Below are positions 25,045 through 34,800 of a stretch of 64,000 bases of DNA, in pieces. Below the pieces are notes generated by a model. It was not told the DNA's origin. It searched no databases and saw only the letters and a list, made by a program, of their open reading frames with translations. The DNA comes from Nocardia asteroides (lineage in GTDB: Bacteria; Actinomycetota; Actinomycetes; Mycobacteriales; Mycobacteriaceae), in NCBI RefSeq assembly GCF_021183625.1, contig NZ_CP089214.1, forward strand, positions 5,270,001 through 5,334,000, given 5' to 3'. Within the stretch, counting starts at the first letter, position 1. Each line of letters opens with the position of its first letter. The position numbers and the translations under genes were made by a program.

Positions 25045-25938
25045 GTGCGTTCTTCCTGCTCTGCATCAGTGCCCCGACGCCGCCCGGCGAGGTCAGCCGG
25101 GATCCGCGTGTCCGTTGTCGCCGTGTTCGCCGCACTGCTCGCCGCCTTCGTTCCGGGCGCTCCGGCCCAAGCGGCCGGGCCGCCTGTTCCGGTGAACACC
25201 ATGATTCAGGCCTGTCGCACGGCCAGCGTCGTGCTGATCGCGGCCCGCGGGTCCGGTGAAGGCGCGAACCAGAACTACGGGCTCGGCCCGACGATGTGGT
25301 CGGCATACAGTTCGATGTACGACGAGATCAAGAACCATGGGTTCAACGGTCAGGAACTGCGCGTCGTGCCGGTCATCTACGACGCCCAGCCGGTTTGGAG
25401 CCTGCCTTTCGTTGTTCAGGGGCAGAACGCCTTCTTCCGCTCCATCGCCGTCGGTATCCAGAACACCAAGTCTCTGCTCGACGACTACCGGTCCCGGCCG
25501 GAGTGCGCGGGGAAGCCGCTGATACTCGCGGGCTACTCGCAGGGAGCCATGGTCATGCACCGGGTTCTCAACGACAGCCACGCGCTGCGGCAGGTCAACG
25601 TGTGGACGCCGTTGCTGGTGGCGGACGGTGATCGGGTCGCGAACGATCGCGTCGCGCGATGGGGTGGAGCCGATCCCGCCAAGCAGGGAATCGGCCAGTA
25701 CTTCCCGGCGATCTCCGGGAGCAACAACGCGAAGTCGAACAATCCGGGCTTCATCCGGGACGTGTGCGCTCCGCTGGACGTGGTGTGCTCCCCGGAGTTC
25801 GGCGCGCGCCCCTGGTGGTGCAACGGCGCTTGCGTCGCCGCTTGGCAGGCGGGTGTTCTCGCCGGCCAGATCTGGGTGCACCAGCAGTACGCGAACTCCA
25901 CCGCTCTCGACCAAGCAGCACGCGCCATACCGCGGTAG
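25045..25938 (+). CDS. Secreted cutinase-family esterase
   Basis: 297 aa from a GTG with GGAGGT just upstream; an ATG at 25027 is an alternative. It has an Arg-rich n-region, a hydrophobic core (VSVVAVFAALLAAFV) and a probable cleavage after AQA. The mature protein has the cutinase core: VVLIAARGSGEG near the start, the nucleophile elbow GYSQG, and paired Cys (ACR, PECAG, DVCAPLDVVC, CNGAC). The catalytic Asp is expected in the DVCAPLDVVC region; the final His is less clear. These enzymes hydrolyse lipid esters outside the cell in mycolate-containing bacteria. It is the only host-like gene inside the element. Confidence 0.82.
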   Translation: MRSSCSASVPRRRPARSAGIRVSVVAVFAALLAAFVPGAPAQAAGPPVPVNTMIQACRTASVVLIAARGSGEGANQNYGLGPTMWSAYSSMYDEIKNHGFNGQELRVVPVIYDAQPVWSLPFVVQGQNAFFRSIAVGIQNTKSLLDDYRSRPECAGKPLILAGYSQGAMVMHRVLNDSHALRQVNVWTPLLVADGDRVANDRVARWGGADPAKQGIGQYFPAISGSNNAKSNNPGFIRDVCAPLDVVCSPEFGARPWWCNGACVAAWQAGVLAGQIWVHQQYANSTALDQAARAIPR

Positions 25939-25968
25939 CGGGCCGTCGAGTCGGATCCCGCGGGCTCG

Positions 25969-26760
25969 CTACCGGTTCACCCGCTGGTCGGCGGCCGATA
26001 GCTCGTGTGGCCGCGGTCCCTCGATCTCCGGATGGTTCGAGATCAAATGGTTGGCGTCGCTGAGTATGCGGCTGATCGTTGACCGATTCTTGTGCAGCAC
26101 GCGACCGATGCGGGTTGGATTCCAGCCGTCAAGGTGATGGTGCGCCAGCACCTGCGCCACCAGCTCCGGAGCGCGTCGGCGCGCCGGATCGCGTGCGCAC
26201 AATCGCGCGGCGATTTCGGCGAGGGTGTCGTCGGAGAGCTCGGATGCGCTCGGCGCGTGCGCACGCTGTGCGGTTGGCCGGGCAACGAGTGCACCGTCAT
26301 CGGCGTGTGCTGCATTGCCGAGTGCGGAGGTTCGGGCTGGCGCGTGCGCGAGCGTGAGGAGTGCGACGGTCGCCTGTGCCATGGACCCTTCGATGATCAG
26401 TGGCCACAGCCAGGCTTCGTGCGTCGGCACGCCCGCGGTGACCGCCAGGGCGCGCAGGGCGGTGTAGGACAGCCAGAATGCTCCGGCTGCGATTAGCGCG
26501 GTCATCGCGATCGCGACCAGGTGGGTAGCGTCGGCCCTCCCTTGCGCGCGGGCGAGGACCGTGACTCCGTGTACGGCGGCGAGTAGGGCCAGTGGTGGGA
26601 TGACGGCGACTGCGGCGGCGACCGCCGGGAGGGCGGTGGTGTGCAGGAGGGCCTTGGTGGCGTTGCCGGTGATGCTCACGGCGGTTGCGGTGGTGAGCAC
26701 TGTCCAGAAGAAGTTGTGCGCACGCGGTCTCGTCGTGGGCGCGGTGGCGAGTTCGGTCAT
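25969..26760 (-). CDS. DUF2637-type membrane protein with C-terminal HTH-like tail
   Basis: 263 aa. Four hydrophobic segments (about residues 18-36, 45-70, 82-108 and 115-140) fit DUF2637, a membrane family found in actinomycete integrative and conjugative elements and plasmids. The C-terminal part, DDTLAEIAARLCARD and WNPTRIGRVLHKNRSTISRIL, looks like a helix-turn-helix segment. The ATG overlaps the integrase stop (ATGA), so it is the third gene of the AbrB-integrase operon. Its role in transfer or replication is not known. Confidence 0.7.
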   Translation of the reverse strand: MTELATAPTTRPRAHNFFWTVLTTATAVSITGNATKALLHTTALPAVAAAVAVIPPLALLAAVHGVTVLARAQGRADATHLVAIAMTALIAAGAFWLSYTALRALAVTAGVPTHEAWLWPLIIEGSMAQATVALLTLAHAPARTSALGNAAHADDGALVARPTAQRAHAPSASELSDDTLAEIAARLCARDPARRRAPELVAQVLAHHHLDGWNPTRIGRVLHKNRSTISRILSDANHLISNHPEIEGPRPHELSAADQRVNR

Positions 26761-27788
26761 CGGGGCTCCTCGGTGTGCGCACGCGGGAGGTGGGGGACAA
26801 GGGGGTGGGGTTCGCCGGTGAGCACGGCGAGCGCGGCAGCGACCTCGTGCAGGTCGGCTTTGACGTAGGTGGCGGTGGTGCCGCGGGACTTGGTGGCGTG
26901 CCCGGCGTAGGCACTGGCGACGGCGTAGCCGAAGGTGCGTTCGACCCAGGTGAGGGTGGTGTGGCGGAGCCAGTGCATGGTGATGCCGTGCGCGGAGACC
27001 CAGGGCAGCTCGGTGCCGAGCCGGTTCCAGATGTAGTCGAAGCGCCGCGAGCTGATCGGGCGGCCGCTGCGGTACCGCAGCAACGGGCCGGAGCGCGGGC
27101 TGCGGCGCTTGTCGGCGTGGTCGAGCAGGTGTCGCATGAGGGTGGGGGAGACCGGCTGCTAGCGGTCCACTCCGTCCTTCTCACGCAGATAGATCAGGCA
27201 CTGATCCGGGTCGAGGTCGTGCGGGCGCAGGGCCAGGGCTCCGCCTCGGCGGCAAGCGGTTTCGATGTGCAGGCGCAGCAGCAGTGAGTCGAGTTCGGGG
27301 TCGTTGCCCGTGACCGCCGCTATTTGGCAGATCTCGGCTAGCTGGCCCGAGGGGATGGCGTAGCGCTTGGACGGGCGCCGAGTGGGCATCTTCAGGTTCC
27401 GGGCCGGGTTGTCGCCCGGCCGGATCGAGCCGTTGTCCTCGGCGAGGCGGTACAGGCAGCGGACGGTGCTCACGAAGTGCTCGGCGGCGCTGGTGCCGCC
27501 GCGGGAGGCGCGGTTGGCGCGTGCACCCGCTTGCACGGACTTGGCCATCTCCTCGAACTCGGCCTTGGACGGTTCGTCGAGACGGCGGTCGGGCCACTGC
27601 GTCTCGAGCCGGTTTAGGTGGGTGCCGTAGGTGCGCAGCGTGCCCTCAGACAGCTGCGCACGGACGTGCGGGACGAACTCGGCGAAGGTCGGTGCCGGCG
27701 CGGCGGCGGTGACGAGATCGCCTGGCGCGATACCCATCTGCTGCAGGAGCAGCCGCGCGGCGGCGATGGTCTCCGCGGTGGCCGTCAT
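26757..27788 (-). pseudogene. Tyrosine recombinase/integrase interrupted by amber codon
   Basis: The reading frame starts at ATG 27788 and runs to TGA at 26757, but TAG interrupts it at 27159-27161 after LIYLREKDGVDR. Reading continues in the same frame with QPVSPTLMRHLLDHA. Across the stop the protein has all elements of a tyrosine recombinase: N-terminal SAM-like domain, the first catalytic Arg in ETACRRGGALAL, HWLRH with His and Arg, GHATKSR and the Tyr nucleophile in TATYVKA. One base change from TGG (Trp) would give TAG. As encoded it makes a 209-aa N-terminal piece without the active site. It should have recombined at tRNA-Leu. Confidence 0.85.
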
Positions 27789-28216
27789 CGGCAGGCCTCG
27801 GTCAGCCGGAGCAGGGACTCCGCGAAGAGGCGATCCAAGGCGACCGGAGCGTGGATCAGCAGCCGATCGTGGACACGGTGCCCGACCAGCAGGGCACGAT
27901 CGCCGCTGAACAGGCTCGCTCGCCGACGCAGGCGGTACGGGATCCGGAGAAATCCGGCCGCGGTCATCACCACCGGCCCGTCCGGGTCAGGGCAGGCCAG
28001 CAGGAGCCCGAAGTCCGGAACCGTCAGGGACAGTCGGGTTCCGGGCCCCCAGCCCAGCGAAGTGAAGGCCGGTTTGTCCACCAGGCGCCCGGCCTCGCCG
28101 AGCGTGGACATCCCGTAGACCACGTCGGGGTCCGACGTCGCCACCACGGGAGCGAGGGCGGGGCCGTGCAGCAGCTCGTGCAGAGGCGACTGCGGCGGGA
28201 CGATGGGCGTGATCAC
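27785..28216 (-). CDS. AbrB/MazE-like regulator of the integrative element
   Basis: 143 aa from GTG 28216. The second half has the AbrB-type layout LGWGPGTRLSLTV, GPVVMTAAGFLRIPYRLRRRASLFSGDRALLVGHRVHDRLLIHAPVALDRLF, a swapped-hairpin DNA-binding fold. It overlaps the integrase start by 4 nt and lies between it and the tRNA-Leu gene, so it probably controls integrase expression (inference). A near-palindrome lies ~110 nt upstream. A decayed copy is present at 18178-18296. Confidence 0.6.
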   Translation of the reverse strand: MITPIVPPQSPLHELLHGPALAPVVATSDPDVVYGMSTLGEAGRLVDKPAFTSLGWGPGTRLSLTVPDFGLLLACPDPDGPVVMTAAGFLRIPYRLRRRASLFSGDRALLVGHRVHDRLLIHAPVALDRLFAESLLRLTEACR

Positions 28217-28328
28217 CGGCGCTCACCGCCCTCAGCAAACATTCCGAAGGGTACGAACCGGGCCGGATCCGGCAGATCTGCCGGGTATCGGCGCAGGTGA
28301 GAGTGGAAAACCACTGGTCAACCTCCGC

Positions 28329-28352
28329 GTGTGAGAGTGCACTCGAACACAC
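28329..28352. repeat. Imperfect palindrome upstream of AbrB-integrase operon
   Basis: GTGTGAGAGT-GC-ACTCGAACACAC. The right half ACTCGAACAC is identical to that of the perfect palindrome at 18297-18322, and both lie between an att copy and the AbrB-like gene or remnant. Confidence 0.6.
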
Positions 28353-28384
28353 GGCACCGATATCCAACAGACCTGTTGCAGCTT

Positions 28385-28402
28385 TGTGCGCGAGAGGGGA
28401 CT
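28385..28402. repeat. Attachment site, right copy within tRNA-Leu
   Basis: Same 18 bases as 18355-18372. It covers the discriminator base, the 3' acceptor strand and the 3' half of the T-arm of the tRNA, plus two bases beyond. Confidence 0.85.
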
Positions 28403-28468
28403 TGAACCCCTACGTCCGAAGACACCAGAACCTAAATCTGGCGCGTCTGCCAATTCCGCCACTCGCGC
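28387..28468 (-). tRNA. tRNA-Leu (anticodon TAG)
   Basis: The minus strand folds into a complete 82-nt class II tRNA. The acceptor stem is GCGCGAG/CTCGCGC, with a D-arm, the anticodon stem CCAGA/TCTGG around loop TTTAGGT (anticodon TAG, reading CTA), a long variable arm and the T-arm AGGGG-TTCAAGT-CCCCT. The discriminator is A and no CCA is encoded. The 3' end serves as integration site of the adjacent element. Confidence 0.93.
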
Positions 28469-28597
28469 GTGCTGGTACGGCCGTCCAAACTCTACCGGCC
28501 GGAGCGCGCTGCGCGAAGCGCCGCGCGGAGTGTCTCTACTCACGAGTAACCCGACCTGGGATTATAACGATGCGGTAACGGTCAAGGTGAGGGGCAC

Positions 28598-28664
28598 TCA
28601 TGTTTCCGGAGGGTGTCCGTGGACCTCACCAGCGGGATCGAACGTGAGGGAGGGTCATGTTTCC
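28598..28664 (+). promoter_or_regulatory. Repeated motif in fas upstream region
   Basis: TCATGTTTCC occurs at 28598-28607 and again at 28655-28664 in the 380-bp gene-free stretch (28469-28849) before fas. The spacing of 57 nt between starts puts the copies near the same face of the helix at a little over five turns. It is a candidate binding region for the fas regulator; no known consensus was matched. Confidence 0.35.
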
Positions 28665-28849
28665 TTTCGTTCTGGTACGGCAGTGCGAGAAAACTCGGGA
28701 GTAGGCGGCGCGCCGGAAGAGGAACGTGAGGTTTTCCTCATGATTCTCTGGCATCCTCGCAATTACCAGGCCCTGGACAGGGGAGACCCCTGCGCACCGG
28801 AGCGGAGCGTCCCCCCGGGCTACCTCGCGAGAGTAGGAAGTCGAGCGTC

Positions 28850-31800
28850 TTGACGATCAACGAGAACACTGAGACCGGGACCGGATCGCGCCGCAAGGCG
28901 GGACGGTCCCCCGAGGTGGAGGCGTCCCGGTCGCCCTTGCTGGATCGTTTGTCGAACGGCACCGCGTACGCGCTGGCGTTCGGCGGGCAGGGCGCGAAGT
29001 GGCTGGGCGAGCTGGAGGAGATCGAACGGGACAGCGCGCTGGAGCCGGAGCTCACCGCCCTGGTGAACGAGGCCGCCGCGCTGCTGGAGCCGGTCGCGAA
29101 CCAGCTGCTCGTGGTGCGGCCGGTCGGCTTCGACCCGATCGGCTGGATCCTGGAGAACGAACTCGCCGAAGGGGACGACGCCGAGAGCTCGGCCGCGCCG
29201 TCGGAGCGCGTGCTGCGCTCCGCCGCGGTCTCGATGCCCGGCGTGCTGCTCACCCAGCTGGCCGCGCTGCGCGCACTCAAGCTGCAGGGGCTCGATGTCG
29301 TCGAGCACCCGCCGGTCCGGATGGTCGGGCACTCGCAGGGCGTGCTCGCCGCTGCCGCGCTGCGCGACGGCGGGCGCCGGGATGCCGAGCTGCTCGCGTT
29401 CGGGCAGATGATCGGCGCGGCGGCGAGCCTGGTCGGGCGGCGCCGCGGGCTGATGCCGGTCGGTGAGCAGTCGCCGATGGTCGCGGTCTCCAATGTCGAT
29501 CCGGAGCAGCTGCGGGCTGTTGTCGCGGAGGTGTCCGCCGGGGTCGATCCCGCGGTCGCGGCGGTGGTCTCGATCCGCAACGGGCGCAGGCGCGCGGTGC
29601 TCTCCGGCACCCCGGCGCAGATCGCGCGGGTTCGGCAGCGCTGCACCGAGATCCACGACGAGCAGAGCGCCGAGCGGGACGCCAAGGCGCGCGGCGGCTC
29701 GGTCTTCGCGCCGGTCTTCGAGGACCTCGCGGTCGATGTCGCCTTCCACCACCCGGCGCTGACCGACACGGTCGACCTGGTCTCCGGCTGGGCGCGGCAG
29801 TGCGGGCTCGACGCCGAGCTGGCCGGTGCGCTGGCGCAGGAGATCCTGGTCGACCCGATCGACTGGGTCGGCACGGTGGACGACGTGGTCGCGGCAGGCG
29901 CCGAGTGGATTCTCGACCTCGGCCCCGGCGATCTGCTCTCCCGGCTCACCGCGGGCACGCTCAGGGGCACCGGCGTCGGCGTGGTCGCCGCCGCCACCCG
30001 CGAGGGCCAGCGCAGCCTGCTCACCCCGGGCGCGGCGCCGCAGGTGCCCGCGCCGTGGTCGGAGTTCGCGCCGAAGCCGGTGCGGCTGCCGAACGGCCGG
30101 ATCGTGGTCGAGACCTCCTTCACCCGGCTCACCGGGCGCTCCCCGATCCTGCTCGCCGGCATGACGCCGACCACGGTCGACGCCAAGATCGTCGCCGCGG
30201 CGGCCAACGCGGGCCACTGGGCCGAGCTGGCCGGTGGCGGCCAGGTGACCGAGCAGATCTTCGCCGATCGCGTCGAGGAGCTGCAGACGCTGCTGCAGCC
30301 GGGCCGCGCGGTCCAGTTCAACTCGCTCTTCCTCGACCCCTACCTGTGGAAGCTGCAGCTGGGCGGGAAGCGGCTGGTGCAGAAGGCGCGGGCGGCGGGC
30401 GCGCCGATCGACGGCGTCATCGTCACCGCGGGCATCCCCGAGCTGGAGGAGGCCGTCGCGCTGATCTCCGAGCTCACCGAGGCCGGGATCCACCACGTCG
30501 CCTTCAAGCCGGGCACCGTTGCGCAGATCCGCGCGGTGCTCCGGATCGCCGACCAGGTCCCCGGCTACCCGGTGATCGTGCACATCGAGGGCGGCCGGGC
30601 CGGCGGGCACCACTCCTGGGAAGACCTGGACGACCTGCTGCTCGCCACCTACGCCGAGCTGCGCACCCGCGACAACGTCGTGGTCTGCGTCGGCGGCGGC
30701 ATCGGCACGCCGGAGCGCGCCACCGAGTACCTCACCGGCCGCTGGTCCGCGGCGCACGGCTACCCGGTCATGCCGCTGGACGGCGTGCTGGTCGGCACCG
30801 CCGCGATGGCCACGCTGGAGGCGACCACCGCCCCCGAGGTCAAGCAGCTGCTCGTCGACACCCCCGGCACGCCGGACTGGGTCGGCGCTGGCACCGCGAT
30901 CAACGGAATGGCCTCCGGCCGTTCGCAGCTCGGCGCCGACATCCACGAGATCGACAACGCCGCCTCGCGCACCGGCCGCCTGCTGGACGAGGTCGCGGGC
31001 GACGCCGCCGCCGTCGCCGCGCGCCGGGACGAGATCATCGCCGCGCTGAACGCCACCGCCAAGCCGTACTTCGGCGACGTCGCCACCATGACCTACCTGG
31101 ACTGGCTGGAGCGCTACGTCGAGCTGGCCGTCGGGCTGGACCGGCGCCGCGACTTCGACTGCGGCTCCGACCTGGGCGACGCCATCCGCGAGGCCACCCG
31201 CTCGCAGTGGCTCGACAGCACCTGGCGGGATCGCTTCGCCGAGATGATCCGGCGCGCCGAGGCGCGGCTGCACCCGGCCGACCGCGGCGAGATCCCGACC
31301 CTCTTCGGCTCGGACCGGGAGCTCGAGGACCCGGTCGGCGCCATCTGCACGCTGCGGGAGCGCTACCCGGCCGCCGCGGAGACGCTGCTGCACCCGGCCG
31401 ACGTCCCGTTCTTCGTCTCGCTCTGCAAGATCCCCGGCAAGCCGGTGAACTTCGTCCCCGTCGTCGACGGCGACGTCCGGCGCTGGTGGCGTTCGGACTC
31501 GCTGTGGCAGGCGCACGACCTGCGCTACTCGGCGGACCAGGTCTGCATCATCCCGGGCACCGTCGCGGTCGCCGGGATCACCCGGGTCGACGAGCCGGTC
31601 GGCGAGCTGCTCGACCGCTTCGAGCAGGACACCGCGTACTCGCTGGTGCGCGACGGCGTCGTCCCCGCCGCGGTGGACGCCAGGCGGGTCGCCGGCGTCA
31701 CCGCGGGCCCGATCGACGCCGTGCTGGCCGCGCCGGACGTGCGCTGGTCCGGCCGCACCACGGTCAACCCGGTGCACCGCCTCGGCGACCTGGACGGCTG

Positions 31801-34800
31801 GGTGGTCGACGGCAAGGGCGCCGTGCACCCGGCCACCGGCGCCACCCTGGCCGAGACCACCGGCCCGGACGCCGAGAACAGCTACGTCGAGCTGACCGTT
31901 CCGCTGCTCGGCCGGGACACCGTCAGCATCCGGATCACCGTCCCGGTCACCGTCTACAACGGCGGCGCCCCGGTGATCACCGAGGCCGATGCCGAGACCG
32001 CCATGAGCGCGCTGCTCGCGGTGGCCGCCGGGCAGTCGCTGCCCGAGGTCAGGGGCTCGGTCGCGCACGTGAACGTGGCCTGGACGCCGGATCTCGGCGC
32101 CGATCACGCCGGCGTCAGCGGCGGCGGGCTGCCGGAATCGCTGAGCACGCTCGGCCGGGTCGTGCCGGACGTGCTGGTCGGCGCCTGCTGGCCCGCGGTC
32201 TTCGCGGTGCTCGGCGCGGCTCGCACCACCGCGGGCGGCAGCGTCATCGAGGGCATGCTCGACCTGGTGCACCTCGACCACCAGGTGCACCTGCTCGCCG
32301 AGCTGCCCGACGCCACCAGCGTGCTCACCGTGCGCGCCGAGGCGGGCGAGACCCTGGACACCGATCTCGGCCGCGTGGTCGAGGTCAAGGTGCGGATCAC
32401 CGGCATGCTGGACCGGCCGGAGACCGGGCTCTCCATGCCCACCCTGGCCACGCTCACCGAGCGCTTCGCCATCCGCGGCCGCACCGGCGCCGGCGAGCTG
32501 ACCGACCCGCCGCGGGCAGGCGGCTCGGTCTCCGACGACGCGCGCGAGACCGCGCGGCGCAGGCGCAGGGACGTCACCGTGCGCGCGCCGCACGCCATGC
32601 ACGCCTTCGCCGCCGTCTCCGGCGACCACAACCCGATCCACACCAGCTCCTCGGCCGCCAAGCTGGCCGGGCTGGGCAGCCCGATCGTGCACGGCATGTG
32701 GCTCTCGGCCGCGGCCCAGCACGTGGTGGCCGCGCTCGACCCGGCGAGCGGCATCCCCGCCCGCACGGTGACCGCCTGGACCACTCGGTTTCTCGGCATG
32801 GTCCGCCCCGGCGCGGAGATCGACGTCCGCGTGGAGCGGGTCGCGATCGATGCGGGCGACGAGATCGTCGAGGTCTCCTGCCGCGCCGACGGCGACCTGG
32901 TGATGGCAGCGACCGGCCGCACCGCCGCGCCGAAGACCGCCTACGCCCTCCCGGGCCAGGGCATCCAGCGCAAGGGCATGGGCATGGAGGCGCGCACGCG
33001 CTCCAAGGCCGCCAAGGAGATCTGGGACCGCGCGGACAAGCACACCCGCAAGGCGCTCGGCTTCTCCATCCTCGCGGTGGTCCGCGACAACCCGACCTAC
33101 CTCAAGGCCCGCGGCGTCGAGCACCGGCACCCGGACGGCGTGCTGCACCTGACCCAGTTCACCCAGGTCGCGATGGCCGTCGTGGGCGTGGTGCAGGTGG
33201 CCGAGCTGCGCGAGGCAGGCGCCTTCGTCGAGGGCGCCGTGCTGGCCGGGCACTCGGTCGGTGAGTACAACGCGCTCTGCGCGGTCGCCGGGGTGCTGCC
33301 GCTGGAGGCCACGCTCGAGGTGGTGTTCCAGCGCGGCTCCGCCATGCACCAGCTGGTCCCGCGGGATTCGCAGGGCCGCAGCGACTACCGGATGGCCGCC
33401 ATCCGCCCCTCGCAGATCGACCTGCCGGACGAGGAGGTCATCGGCTTCGTCGCCGCGATCGCCGAGCGCACCGGCGCGTTCCTCGAGGTGGTCAACCTCA
33501 ACCTGCGCGGCTCGCAGTACGCCATCGCGGGCACGCTGGCCGGGCTGGAGGCGCTGGAGACCGAGATCGACCGGCGCCGCGAGATCACCGGCGGCAAGCG
33601 CGCCTTCATCCTGGTGCCCGGCATCGACGTTCCCTTCCATTCGACGGTACTGCGCAAGGGCGTGCCGGAGTTCAGGCAGAAGCTGGAGCAGCTGCTCCCC
33701 GCCGACCTGCACCCGGAGATCCTGGTCGGGCGGTACATCCCGAACCTGGTGCCGCGGCCGTTCTCGCTGGAGCGCTCGTTCGTCCAGGAGATCGCCGACC
33801 TGGTTCCGTCGGAGCCGCTGGCCGAGGTGCTGACCGACTTCGACGGCTGGGCCGCGCGCCCGATCGAGCTCTGCCGCGTCGTCCTGGTCGAGCTGCTGGC
33901 CTGGCAGTTCGCCAGCCCGGTGCGCTGGATCGAGACCCAGGACGTGCTCTTCACCGACGCCGCGCACGGCGGCCTCGGGGTCGAGCGGTTCGTGGAGATC
34001 GGGCTGGCCGCCACCCCGACGGTGGCGAACCTGGCGAGCCAGACGCTCAAGCTCCCCGCCTTCGGCAACACCGCGGTCGAGGTGCTGAACATCGAGCGCG
34101 AGGCCGGCGTGGTCTTCGGCACCGACACCGACCCGGCCCCGGCCGACGAGCCGGTCGAGGAGGCCGCGGCAGCCACCGCGGCTCCCGCCGCTGCCGCCCC
34201 GGCCCCGGCCGCCGCGCCCGCGGCAGCCTCCGGCGGCCCGCGCCCGGACGACATCGCCTTCACCGCCGCCGACGCCACCAAGGTGCTCATCGCGCTCTGG
34301 ACCAAGCTGCGGCTGGACCAGATCGGCCCGGTCGACACCATCGAGGGGCTCTGCGACGGCGTCTCCTCGCGCCGCAACCAGCTGCTGGTCGACCTCGGCT
34401 CGGAGCTCTCGCTCGGCGCCATCGACGGCGCCGCCGACGCCGACATGGGCGCGCTCTCGGCCACCGTCGAGCGGCTGGCGCGCACCTACAAGCCGTTCGG
34501 CACGGTGCTCTCCGACGCCATCAACGACCACCTGCGCAAGGTCTTCGGCCCGTCCGGCAAGCGCCCGGCCGCGGTCGCCGACCGGGTCACCAAGGTCTGG
34601 GAACTCGGCGACGGCTGGGCCAGCCACGTCACCGCCGAGCTCTCGCTCGGCACCCGCGAGGGCGCCAGCGTGCGCGGCGGCGACCTGGGCGGGCTGGTCT
34701 CCGGCGGGCTCGGTGACGGCTCCTCGGTGGACGCCGCGATCGACGCCGCCGTGCAGGCGGTCGCCGCTCGCCGCGGCATCGCGGTCTCGCTGCCGAGCGC

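Larger units (their letters stand above)
18355..28402. mobile_element. 10-kb integrative element in tRNA-Leu
   Basis: The element is bounded by 18-bp direct repeats derived from the tRNA-Leu(TAG) 3' end. Next to the tRNA it carries the AbrB-like, tyrosine recombinase and DUF2637 genes, which overlap one another in one operon. Inside are an Abi_C protein, an IS5 remnant, a truncated helicase-like gene, two intact IS5-family elements, the caspase and EACC1 pair and a cutinase. No replication, relaxase or FtsK-like transfer gene is visible, and the integrase has a nonsense codon, so it is probably an immobile remnant of a conjugative or mobilizable element. Base composition is visibly lower in GC at 18.4-21 kb than in the flanks. 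Confidence 0.75.
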
